From the NCBI RefSeq assembly GCF_018614615.1, contig NZ_JAGGOK010000004.1, positions 124,001 to 188,000 on the forward strand: DNA of 64,000 nt, written 5' to 3'. Position numbers and translations under genes: made by a program. Shown here piece by piece: positions 34,124-42,722 of this stretch. How positions within the stretch are numbered: position 1 is the first letter of the stretch; every line of letters begins with the position of its first letter. Origin of the DNA: Streptomyces sp. ISL-100. GTDB taxonomy: Bacteria; Actinomycetota; Actinomycetes; Streptomycetales; Streptomycetaceae. The notes beneath the pieces were generated by a model. It did not search any database and was not told where the DNA came from. It worked only from the letters and a program-made list of their open reading frames with translations.

Positions 34124-35578
34124 TCAGGCCGCTGGGGCCGGGTAGGTCGGGTACTCCACCCCGGATACGTGCTGGACAACGCGGATGACCTGACACGAGT
34201 AGCCGAACTCGTTGTCGTACCACAGGTAGAGGATCGCGTCGTCGCCCTCGACCTTGGTGGCGCCGGCATCGACGATCGAGGAGTGGCGCGAGCCGATGAA
34301 GTCGCTCGAGACCGCGTCGGGAGCGCTGGTGAAGTCGATCTGGCGCTTGAGCGGCGAAGTCAGCGACACGTTGCGGAGGTAGTCGAGGACTTCCTCGCGG
34401 GTGGTCTCGCGGCCGAGCCGCAGGCTGAGGATCGCGATCGAGACGTCCGGCACCGGGACGCGGATCGAGCTGCCGGTGATCGGCGCCTTGAGATCGGGCA
34501 GCGCCTTGGCCACGGCGGAGGCGGCACCGGTCTCGGTGATGACCATGTTGAGCGGCGCGGAGCGGCCGCGGCGGTCGGCCTTGTGGTAGTTGTCCAGCAG
34601 GTTCTGGTCGTTGGTGAACGAGTGGACGGTCTCCACGTGGCCGCGCAGCACACCGTACTCGTCCGCCATCGCCTTCAGTGGCGGGACGATCGCGTTGGTG
34701 GTGCAGGACGCACAGGACAGGATCTGCTCGTCCGGCTTGATCGTGTCGTGGTTGACGCCGTGCACGATGTTGGGGACGTCGCCCTTGCCCGGCGCGGTCA
34801 GGACGACCTTGTCGATGCCGGGGCGCAGGTGCTTCGACAGGCCCTCGCGGTCGCGCCACTTGCCGGTGTTGTCGATCAGGATGGCGTCCTTGATGCCGTA
34901 CGCCGTGTAGTCGACCTCCGACGGGTCGTTGGCGTAGATCACCTTGATCTCGTTGCCGTTGGCGATGATCTTGCTGTTCGCCTCGTCGACGGTGATCGTG
35001 CCCTGGAACTGACCGTGGATGGAGTCGCGGCGCAGCAGCGAGGCACGCTTGACGAGATCCTCGACGGCCCGGCCGCCGCCCCCGCGGACGACGATGGCGC
35101 GCAGTCGCAGTCCGTTGCCGGAGCCGGCCTTCTCGATGAGCAGGCGGGCGACGAGGCGGCCGATGCGGCCGAACCCGTACAGGACGACGTCGCGCGACTC
35201 GCAGCGCTCGATCTTGTTGGCACCCGTGGCGCCGGCGACGGCCTCGGCGGTGAACTCCTCCACCGAGAGACCGCGGTCGTCCGTCTTGTACGTCGCGGCG
35301 AGCATGCCGATGTCGATCTGGGAAGGACCGAGATCGAGCGCGGTAAGAACCTGCAGGAACGGCAGAGTCTCGGTGACCGAGAGTTCACCACCGGCCATCT
35401 GCCGGGCGAATCGGTGGGTCTTGAGGATGCTGACCACCGACTTGTTCACCAAGGAGCGGCTGTGAAGCAGGACCGTGACGTCCCGCTCCCGGTGCAGCTT
35501 CCCGATGATGGGGATCATCGACTCCGCGATCTCCTCGCGGTTTTTCCAGTTGGTGAACGAGTCATCATTGACAGTCAC
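34124..35578 (-). CDS. gap: Glyceraldehyde-3-phosphate dehydrogenase, long form
   Basis: A 484-residue GAPDH carrying an N-terminal extension of about 125 residues (EEIAESMIPIIGKLHRERDV onward) before the Rossmann motif LYGFGRIGRLVARLL. The active-site Cys is in SCASCTTNAI, and the sequence ends LWYDNEFGYSCQVIRV. Normal GAPDH is about 335 residues; this extended form occurs in actinobacteria beside the standard enzyme and may serve gluconeogenesis or stress metabolism. It starts at GTG 35578. Confidence 0.9.
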   Translation of the reverse strand: MTVNDDSFTNWKNREEIAESMIPIIGKLHRERDVTVLLHSRSLVNKSVVSILKTHRFARQMAGGELSVTETLPFLQVLTALDLGPSQIDIGMLAATYKTDDRGLSVEEFTAEAVAGATGANKIERCESRDVVLYGFGRIGRLVARLLIEKAGSGNGLRLRAIVVRGGGGRAVEDLVKRASLLRRDSIHGQFQGTITVDEANSKIIANGNEIKVIYANDPSEVDYTAYGIKDAILIDNTGKWRDREGLSKHLRPGIDKVVLTAPGKGDVPNIVHGVNHDTIKPDEQILSCASCTTNAIVPPLKAMADEYGVLRGHVETVHSFTNDQNLLDNYHKADRRGRSAPLNMVITETGAASAVAKALPDLKAPITGSSIRVPVPDVSIAILSLRLGRETTREEVLDYLRNVSLTSPLKRQIDFTSAPDAVSSDFIGSRHSSIVDAGATKVEGDDAILYLWYDNEFGYSCQVIRVVQHVSGVEYPTYPAPAA

Positions 35579-35725
35579 AGGTTTATCTTTCGAGCTAGGC
35601 GGCGCTCATATGCTAACCCCCCGCTACTTTGATCATTCAATCGGGGGCACCAGGGCGAGCACAGGGCGATCCACCCGCACGGCGCCGCGGACACAGCCGC
35701 CGCCCGGCCTTGCTCTGAGCATGGC

Positions 35726-35815
35726 CGGGCGGCGCGGAGACTACTCGCGGCGCGGTGACTACTTGTGGCGCGGTGCCTCCTTGTGGCGCGGCGACTCCTT
35801 GTGGCGCGGCGACTT
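35726..35815. repeat. Five 18-bp tandem repeats at the chaplin 3' end
   Basis: Copies are at 35798-35815, 35780-35797, 35762-35779, 35744-35761 and a weaker one at 35726-35743, each close to CTTGTGGCGCGGCGACTC. On the minus strand they encode SPRHKE units of the chaplin tail. The last two copies lie after the stop codon. Confidence 0.85.
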
Positions 35816-36055
35816 CTCGTCGACGTTGACGCACTCGTTGCCGGCGGCCGGGTTGAGCGCGGCGATGATGTTGACGGTGTTGCCGCAGACGTTGATCGGG
35901 GCGTGGATCAGAATCTGGATGAGGTTGCCCGAGAGGACACCGGGTGAGTACTTCGCCTTGCCCTCGGCGTAGGCGTCCGCCGTGGCGGAGCCCGCGCCGC
36001 CGAGGACGGCGGCAGCGGCCAGGGCAGTGGCGGCGATCGCGGTGCGGATACGCAT
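35759..36055 (-). CDS. Short chaplin with repeat tail
   Basis: A 98-residue secreted protein. The Sec signal (TAIAATALAAAAVLGGAGSA) is followed by one chaplin domain, SPGVLSGNLIQILIHAPINV then CGNTVNIIAALNPAAGNECV, with the two Cys that form the family disulfide. Chaplins assemble into amyloid-like surface films that let aerial hyphae break the water surface. Normal short chaplins end soon after the second Cys; here a basic tail of SPRHKE repeats is added. TAGGAG lies 7 bases upstream of the start. Confidence 0.87.
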   Translation of the reverse strand: MRIRTAIAATALAAAAVLGGAGSATADAYAEGKAKYSPGVLSGNLIQILIHAPINVCGNTVNIIAALNPAAGNECVNVDEKSPRHKESPRHKEAPRHK

Positions 36056-36234
36056 GTGGCTCTCCTAGAGAAGGATTGGGCACGCTCGTGCGCGCCCCCA
36101 GGACAGGTGCCCCCTGACGCATGGTCAGCTACGCGTTCCCACCCGGACGGACGCGGATGTTCACGCACATGCGCGCAAGCAGACACAGACGGGGGCACCA
36201 AGGGCGTCACTCCGGCCCTTAATAGAGTGCTCAT

Positions 36235-36672
36235 ATGACCGAGAAGTGGTGCTCGTCCGACGCCGGAGTCATGCGGTTGCCCTCCGGCCTGCTCGTGCGC
36301 GGCCGGGGGCTGCGTCATCCGCTTCCCCCGGGGCCGCCCCCGACCTTCGCCGTTTACCTCCTGGGCAAGCAGCCGCCCGCGACCCCGTGGGAAGCCCGAT
36401 GGCTGCGCTGGCCGGACTTCCGGCTTCCGCACGACCGCGGCCAGGCACGGGACGTACTCCGGGAAGCCTTGCGGCGGGCAGCCGCCGAGCGCGTGGAGAT
36501 CGCCTGCGGCGGCGGTCGCGGGCGTACGGGGACGGCGCTGGCGTGCCTGGCCGTCCTGGACGGGGTGCCGGCGGACGAGGCTGTGACGTACGCCCGTCAG
36601 CACTACCACCCGCGCGCGGTGGAAACTCCCTGGCAGAAGCGCTTCGTCCGGCGCTTCGGCGACGGCGGGTAG
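36235..36672 (+). CDS. Protein-tyrosine-phosphatase-like protein
   Basis: A 145-residue protein with the P-loop IACGGGRGRTGTALACL, a CX5R signature of cysteine phosphatases (C about residue 86), preceded by the possible general acid region RLPHDRGQARD. It is shorter than typical dual-specificity phosphatases. The related actinobacterial proteins are annotated as protein-tyrosine phosphatase family. It stands alone between the chaplin and the permease. Confidence 0.78.
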   Translation: MTEKWCSSDAGVMRLPSGLLVRGRGLRHPLPPGPPPTFAVYLLGKQPPATPWEARWLRWPDFRLPHDRGQARDVLREALRRAAAERVEIACGGGRGRTGTALACLAVLDGVPADEAVTYARQHYHPRAVETPWQKRFVRRFGDGG

Positions 36673-36763
36673 TCGCACTCTTTGGCGATACGGCCAAAGG
36701 GCGGCCGGGGTTTTTGGCGCGTACGGCGAACATCCGTGCCCGCGCCTTCCCCATCATCTGCCC

Positions 36764-38185
36764 ATGCAGACAAGAGCGCGCCTCATACGACGCCAACAAG
36801 TATCCGGGACCGCCGACGAAAGCAGTCCGCTGCGCCGCACCATGGGCCTGTGGCAACTCACCACGCTGAGCATCGGCGCGACGCTCGGCACCGGCATTTT
36901 CGTCGTGCTCGGTGAGGCGGTCCCGCTGGCCGGTCCGGCGATCGTCGTGTCCTTCGTCCTCGCCGGGCTCACAGCGCTCTTCTCAGCCCTCTCCTACGCC
37001 GAGCTGGCCGGCATGATCCCGAACTCCGGATCGTCGTACAGCTACACCTACGCCACCCTCGGCGAGCTCGTCGCCTGGATCTGCGGCTGGTGTCTGATCC
37101 TGGAGTACGGCGTCTCCGTCGCGGCGGTGGCAGTGGGCTGGGGCCAGTACGTCAACGAGCTCCTTGAACTCACCGTCGGCCTGTCCCTCACCGACACCGG
37201 CCCGGTCAACCTCCCCGCCGCCGCGGTCGTCCTCCTCGCCACAGCCGCCCTGCTCGGCGGCGCCCGCGAGAGCGCCCGCGTCAACACGGTCATGGTGGGC
37301 ATCAAGTGCGGCGCGCTGATCCTCTTCTGCGCGGTCGCCTTCACCGCGTTCCGGGCCGGGAACTTCCAGCCGCTCTTCCCGCTCGGCGCGGCCGGCATGA
37401 GCGCGGGCGCGGCCACCCTGTTCTTCTCGTACATCGGCTTCGACGCCGCCTCCACGGCCGGTGACGAGGCGAAGAACCCGCAGCGGGACCTGCCGCGCGC
37501 GATCATCCTTTCGCTCGTCCTGATCACCGTCCTGTACGTCCTGGTCGCCGTCGCCGCGCTCGGCGCGATGAAGTGGCAGGCGTTCGAGGGTACGGAGGCA
37601 ACGCTCAGCAAGGTCCTCGTCCAGGCGGTCGGCGGCGGCACGCTGTGGCCGGTCCTGCTGTCGTTCGGCGCGGTCGTCGCGACCACAACTGTCGTGCTCG
37701 CCGTCCTGTACGGGCAGACCCGCATCCTGTACGCCATGTCCCGCGACGGCCTCGTCCCGTAACTGTTCAGCCGTGTCCACCGGCGGACCGGCGTGCCCCG
37801 CGCCAACACCCTGATGGTGTCCGGGTTCATCGCGCTGCTCGCCGCGCTCGTCCCGCTCGGCAGCCTCGCCGACGCGACCTCCATCGGCACGCTGTTCGCG
37901 TTCGGTCTGGTCAACATCGCCGTCGTCGTGCTGCGCAGGCGCCGGCCGGACATGCCGCGCACGTTCCGCGTTCCGTGGGGGCCGGTCCTTCCGGTCCTCG
38001 GCACGGTCTGTTGCGCGTACACGATGGCCAGTCTCGGCGCGGACACCTGGGCCGCTTTCGGCCTGTGGATGGCGGTTGGGCTGGGGATCTACTTCTGTTA
38101 CGGAATCCACCGTTCGAAGCTGGAGACGGCAACCCTGGACACGGCAGTCCTGGAGACAACGATCCCGAAGGACGGGCCCCGATGA
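36764..38185 (+). pseudogene. APC-family amino-acid permease, interrupted by an in-frame TAA
   Basis: The frame encodes a cationic-amino-acid-type permease: LSIGATLGTGIFVVLGEAVP near residue 35, SYAELAGMIPNSGSSYSYTY, and FFSYIGFDAASTAGDEAKNP. It stops at TAA 37760-37762 after SRDGLVP. The same frame then continues as LFSRVHRRTGVPRANTLMVS to the last helices and ends at 38185, giving 474 codons in total, a normal length. Without the stop it is a complete 12-helix transporter; with it the last three or so helices are lost, unless GTG 37793 restarts translation. The stop overlaps the M20 gene start (ATGA). Confidence 0.82.
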
Positions 38186-39228
38186 CCACTCTCGACCTGA
38201 CCGCCGATGTCGTGGCACTGACCCGCGCGTTGGTCGACATCCCCTCCGAGAGCGGCCGCGAGGGCGTGCTCGCGGACACCGTCGAAGCGTCTCTCCTCGC
38301 CCTCGGCCACCTCACCGTCGACCGGATCGGCCACTCGGTGGTGGCGCGTACGACGTGCGGCCGGCCCGAACGGGTCATCATCGCCGGGCACTTGGACACC
38401 GTCCCGGTCAACGGCAATCTCCCGTCGCGGCTGGTGGACGACAGGGTGTACGGCCTCGGCGCGTGCGACATGAAGGGAGGCGTCGCCGTCGCCCTTCGTC
38501 TCGCCGCGCGGCTGACCCGGCCCGTACGCGATGTCACCTTCGTCTTCTACGAGTGCGAGGAGATCGTCAGCAACCGCAACGGCCTCGCCCGCATCCTCGC
38601 CGAGCGGCCCGAACTCCTCGTCGCCGACTCGGCGGTCCTCATGGAGCCGAGCGACGCGGGCATCGAGGCCGGCTGCCAGGGGACGCTGACCGCCGAGATC
38701 ACGGTACGGGGAGAGCGGGCGCACACGGCGCGTTCCTGGATGGGCGTCAACGCCGCCCACAAGGCAGCCACGCTGCTGCGGCGGCTTGACGAACACGTCA
38801 GCGCGGAGGTGGTGATCGGCGGGCTGGTGTACCGCGAAGGGCTGAACGCCGTAGCCGTACGCTCCGGGGTCGCCGGCAATGTCGTCCCGGACGAGTGTGT
38901 GGTCACCGTCAACCACCGTTTCGCGCCGAGCCGTTCGGCTTCCCAGGCCGAGGCGTACGTGCGCGGTCTCTTCCCCGAGTACGACCTGAAGGTGACGGAC
39001 GTCGCGGCGGGCGCCATGCCCGCCACGACCACCCTCACCGAGGTGCTGGACGTCGAACCCCGCCCCAAGCTGGGCTGGACGGATGTCGCGCGCTTCACCG
39101 AGCTGGGCATTCCCTCCCTGAACTACGGCCCCGGCGATCCGACGCTCGCGCACACGGCCGGGGAGTTCGTACCGGTCGCCCAGCTCCGTGCGTGCGAGGC
39201 GACGCTCACGCGGTGGCTGAGCCTCTGA
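38182..39228 (+). CDS. M20-family desuccinylase (DapE-like)
   Basis: A 348-residue zinc peptidase-type deacylase. Metal and catalytic residues are visible: AGHLDTVPVNGN (His, Asp), GLGACDMKGGVA (bridging Asp), ECEEIVSNRNG (general-base Glu pair) and the C-terminal His of DPTLAHTAGEFV. It is annotated in many genomes as succinyl-diaminopimelate desuccinylase. Here, beside a permease, a GNAT and a racemase-type enolase, an N-succinyl-L-amino-acid desuccinylase role fits better. It is coupled to the permease by a 4-base overlap and overlaps the convergent PucR gene. Confidence 0.87.
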   Translation: MTTLDLTADVVALTRALVDIPSESGREGVLADTVEASLLALGHLTVDRIGHSVVARTTCGRPERVIIAGHLDTVPVNGNLPSRLVDDRVYGLGACDMKGGVAVALRLAARLTRPVRDVTFVFYECEEIVSNRNGLARILAERPELLVADSAVLMEPSDAGIEAGCQGTLTAEITVRGERAHTARSWMGVNAAHKAATLLRRLDEHVSAEVVIGGLVYREGLNAVAVRSGVAGNVVPDECVVTVNHRFAPSRSASQAEAYVRGLFPEYDLKVTDVAAGAMPATTTLTEVLDVEPRPKLGWTDVARFTELGIPSLNYGPGDPTLAHTAGEFVPVAQLRACEATLTRWLSL

Positions 39229-40722
39229 GTCGCGCGAGGGTACGGAGCTGCAGCCACAGCACCAGTCGCTCGTCGGGGTCGTCGAGGTCGAGTGCGAGGT
39301 GGTCCCTGGCCTGCTTGAGGCGGTAGCGGCAGGTGTTGGGATGGACGGCGAGGAGCGCCGCCGCGCGCGCCATGTCGCAGCCCGCGTCGAGGTAGGCGAT
39401 GAGGGTGCGGGCGTAGTCGGTGCCGTGGTCGCGGTCGTACGCCAGGACGTCCCGCCAGGGGCCCGCGTTCAACTCCTCGCGATCGCCCAGCAGTTCGGTG
39501 AGGCGGTGGAGGACGATGCGGGCGCGCAGCTCGTCGGCGGCGGCCACGGCGTCCTCGGTCACCCGCAGCGCGAGGTCGGCGTCGGACCGTGAGGCGCCGG
39601 CCTTCGCGAGCCCGGGGACGGCCGGGCCCAGCGCGGCCCGGACCGCGATCCGCAGAGCCTGCCCGGCCCGGGCTGTCACGTCCTCGGCGAACCGCTTCTG
39701 GCCCGGCCCGTCCGGCAGCAGGGCATAGACCGTGCCACCGAGCAGGACGCACGCGCGCCGCCCGTAGCGGGCCTCGCACTGGAGCCGTACGAGATCGAGA
39801 AGCCGCAGCGCGGTCTGCTCCCCGGCGGCCGGGGCGAGCTGCCCGGCCGCCGCGAAGGACGCCACCCGTACCGGCTCGCTCTCACCGAAGCCGAGAGTGC
39901 GGGCCGCGCCCGCCGCGTCGGCTGTGCCTTCGAGGACACGGCGCAGCAGATCGCCGTACTGGTGACGGGCCAGCTCCTCGGCGGCGCGCGCCCGCAGCAG
40001 GTGCAGGGCGGCGGTGGCGGCGCCTCGCTCCAGCAACTCCTCGGCGCCGTCGGCGAGTTGTCCGTGTCCACGACCCAGATCGAGCCGAGCGTCTCGCCGC
40101 CGGCACGTACGGCCAGCGCGAGCCGTCCCGACTGACCGCGGATCGCCGGCAGTCGCACGGCGCCCGGCGCGGCGAAGACGATCCGGTACTGCTCGCTGTT
40201 CTCTGGACTGCCCGGAACCTGCCGGCCGAGGATGCCCTGCCGCCGGTCCTCGTCGACGGCCTGCGTCTGGAGCGCCGAGTACGCGAGGACCCGCTGGGCC
40301 GGGTCCTCGATGACGGTCGCGCCGCCGATGGCCGCGGCGAGCGCGCCCGCGAGGGCGAAGAGATCGCCGTGCGCGGCGCCGCCCGCGGCCGCGCCGAGTG
40401 CGGAGGCGAGCTGGAGGTGCAGGCGGTGCCAGGAGACGTTCGGGTCGACGGCCAGTACGCCGATGCCCGGCGCGGGGTGCGCCCGGCCGCGTACGACGAC
40501 TGCCGTGCAGCCCGCCTCGGCGGCCGCGGCGTACGGCGCGTCCTCGGCCCGCACTCCCACGGCGAGCAGCAGTCCGCCCGGCGTGCGCGGGACCGGGGCC
40601 TGCGCGTCGTACAGCAGCACCTCGCTCACGGGCGCCGCGAGCCCGGCGGGCGGCGGGGCGACGACGCTGAGGCTCGACTCGCCGAGTGCGTCGAGCACCT
40701 GCCCCAGTGTGCAGTTTTCCAT
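39206..40722 (-). pseudogene. PucR-family transcriptional regulator with a frameshift
   Basis: From ATG 40722 the frame encodes the N-terminal PucR domain (ENCTLGQVLDALG) up to GSIWVVDT; from about 40062 the next frame continues LADGAEELLERGAATAALHL and runs to the C-terminal PucR HTH (TLIAYLDAGCDMARAAALLA, then VHPNTCRYRLKQARDHL). The total of 1517 bases is one short of 506 codons, so one missing base (GG for GGG at 40062-40063) restores a full gene. PucR proteins activate amino-acid or purine catabolism; this one lies between the two halves of the racemase locus. Confidence 0.83.
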
Positions 40723-40789
40723 TCTGTACGCCCCCTTCTTGGCCGATCTCACAATACGGGGGCGGGGTGAGGCGCCGAGACTCGGTGGC

Positions 40790-41593
40790 ATGACGATCGA
40801 GATCCGGACCGTCGGCACGGCCGACGTGTCCGCCATCAGCGCGGTGAGCCGCTTCTTCGCCGAGGTGTGGCAGACGCCGCCGGCGAATCCCCCGTACCCG
40901 GCGGAAGTCCTGCAGAGCCTCGTCCACGCGGGCGGCGCCGTGCACGCGGCGTACGACGCCACCGACGCCACCGACGCAGACCGGCTCGCCGGCGCGACGG
41001 CCGCTGTCTTCGGGCCGCCCGCAGAGCGGTCCGTGTACTCCTTGGTGGCGGCGGCCGGCGCCTCCGACCGTGGCACGGGTTTCGCTCTCAAGCAGGCCCA
41101 GCGAGAGTGGGCGCTCGGGCGCGGCGCGCACACCATGCGCTGGACCTTCGACCCGCTGATCGGCCGGAACGCCCGCTTCAACCTGGTGAAGCTGGGCGCC
41201 ACCGCCCCCGAGTACGAGGTCGATTTCTACGGCCCGATGGCTGACGGCGTGAACGACGGCGACGAGAGTGACCGGCTCACCGCCGTCTGGGACCTGCGCT
41301 CGCCACGCTCGTACGACGCGACGGCCGAGGACCGTACGGGAGCGGCACTCCTGCGCGACGCGCCCGACGGCGGGCCACTCGCCGTGCGTACCGGCGACCG
41401 GATCTGGTGCCGGGCGCCGGACGACTTCGCGGCGATGCGCGCCAAAGCGCCGGACGAGGCGCTGCGCTGGCGGCGGGCCGTGCGCGAGGTGTTCACCGCG
41501 GCCTTCGCCGAGGGCTTCGCGGCGACGGGGATGTCACGCGACGGCTGGTATCAGCTCACGCCCGCGAGCGCCGGGGAGGGCGCGGCCGCATGA
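40790..41593 (+). CDS. GNAT-family acyltransferase, probable amino-acid N-succinyltransferase
   Basis: A 267-residue protein of the longer GNAT type found beside racemase-type enolases. Visible are IEIRTVGTADVSAISAVSRF, the acyl-CoA region TGFALKQAQREWALGRG, and TMRWTFDPLIGRNARFNLVK. Its stop overlaps the start of the enolase gene by 4 bases. In Geobacillus a comparable GNAT succinylates D-amino acids before racemisation (established work on N-succinylamino acid racemase). The exact substrate here is inferred from context. Confidence 0.82.
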   Translation: MTIEIRTVGTADVSAISAVSRFFAEVWQTPPANPPYPAEVLQSLVHAGGAVHAAYDATDATDADRLAGATAAVFGPPAERSVYSLVAAAGASDRGTGFALKQAQREWALGRGAHTMRWTFDPLIGRNARFNLVKLGATAPEYEVDFYGPMADGVNDGDESDRLTAVWDLRSPRSYDATAEDRTGAALLRDAPDGGPLAVRTGDRIWCRAPDDFAAMRAKAPDEALRWRRAVREVFTAAFAEGFAATGMSRDGWYQLTPASAGEGAAA

Positions 41594-42699
41594 AGATCGA
41601 ACACGTTGAGCTGCTGCATGTGGCCATTCCGCTGGTCACTCCTTTCCGTACCTCCTTCGGCACGATGACGAGCAAGGACACCTTTCTGCTCCATGTCGTC
41701 ACGGACGCGGCGGAGGGCTGGTCGGAGTTCGCGGCCGACCCGGAGCCGCTGTACTGCTCGGAGTTCGTGGCCGGCGCGCAGATCGTGCTGCGCGACTTCC
41801 TGATCCCGCGCGTCGCCGCGCTGCCCCGGCTCACGGCGGCCGGGGTGGCGCCCGCGACCGCGAAGATCAAGGGGCACCAGCTGGCGAAGGCCACCCTGGA
41901 GACGGCTGTGCTCGACGCCGAGCTGCGCGCCCACGGCATGTCGCTCGCGACGTACCTCGGGGCGGTCCACGACCGTGTGCCGGCGGGGGTCTCGGTCGGC
42001 ATCAAGGAGTCTGTCCCGGCTCTGCTCGACGACGTGGAGCGGTATCTCGGGGAGGGCTATCGCCGTATCAAGCTCAAGATCGAACCGGGTTGGGACGTCG
42101 AGCCGGTACGGGCCGTGCGCGAGCGGTTCGGGGACGCGCTCCCGCTCCAGGTCGACGCGAACACCGCCTACTCCCTCGCGGACGCCGAACACCTGCGCAG
42201 ACTCGACGAGTTCGGGCTGCTCCTCATCGAGGAGCCGCTGGACGAGGACGATCTGTACGCCCACGCACGCCTCCAGGAGCGCATCGCGACACCGGTCTGC
42301 CTCGACGAGTCGATCCACTGCGCGCGCGACGCGGCGGCCGCCATCGCGATGGGCGCGGCGCGGGTCGTGAACGTGAAACCCGCCAGGGTCGGCGGCTATC
42401 TCGAAGCCCGCCGGATCCACGACGTGTCGGCCGCGCACGGTGTGCCCGTCTGGTGCGGCGGCATGCTGGAGACGGGAATCGGCCGCTCCCCCAACCTCGC
42501 GCTGGCCGCGCTGCCCGGCTTCGCCCTTCCCGGGGACACCTCCGCGTCATCCCGGTACTTCGCCGAGGACATCACCGAGCCGTTCGTCCTCCACGACGGT
42601 TACCTGCCTGTGCCGACGGGGCCCGGCATCGGCATCGAGCCGCTGGCGGACGCCCTGCGGCGATTCACGCGCGCTCGGCAGACGCTGTGGGGCGAGTGA
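41590..42699 (+). CDS. N-succinylamino acid racemase / o-succinylbenzoate synthase family enzyme
   Basis: A 369-residue enolase-superfamily enzyme of the MenC/NSAR group. The catalytic pair KxK is in YRRIKLKIEPGWD (about 159-171), metal ligands in QVDANTAYS, LIEEPLDEDD and CLDESIHC, and the second general base Lys in VVNVKPARVGGY. The capping domain opens MKIEHVELLHVAIPLVTPFR. OSBS and NSAR activities overlap in this family; no menaquinone gene is nearby, while a GNAT and a desuccinylase are, so racemase is the better call. Confidence 0.88.
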   Translation: MKIEHVELLHVAIPLVTPFRTSFGTMTSKDTFLLHVVTDAAEGWSEFAADPEPLYCSEFVAGAQIVLRDFLIPRVAALPRLTAAGVAPATAKIKGHQLAKATLETAVLDAELRAHGMSLATYLGAVHDRVPAGVSVGIKESVPALLDDVERYLGEGYRRIKLKIEPGWDVEPVRAVRERFGDALPLQVDANTAYSLADAEHLRRLDEFGLLLIEEPLDEDDLYAHARLQERIATPVCLDESIHCARDAAAAIAMGAARVVNVKPARVGGYLEARRIHDVSAAHGVPVWCGGMLETGIGRSPNLALAALPGFALPGDTSASSRYFAEDITEPFVLHDGYLPVPTGPGIGIEPLADALRRFTRARQTLWGE

Positions 42700-42722
42700 G
42701 GTGACATGGGCGGCCCGCGCGC

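Noticed and set aside
34169..35632. A 487-codon plus-strand frame
   Set aside because: It is antisense to the GAPDH gene, which has its catalytic Cys and full domain order; the Val/Asp/Gly-rich shadow has no motif.
35726..35815. Tandem repeats considered as a CRISPR or iteron array
   Set aside because: The 18-bp copies have no spacers and are in frame with the chaplin tail.
39206..40722. Programmed ribosomal frameshifting in PucR
   Set aside because: No slippery heptamer or downstream structure is evident, and one missing base in a G run explains the break more simply.
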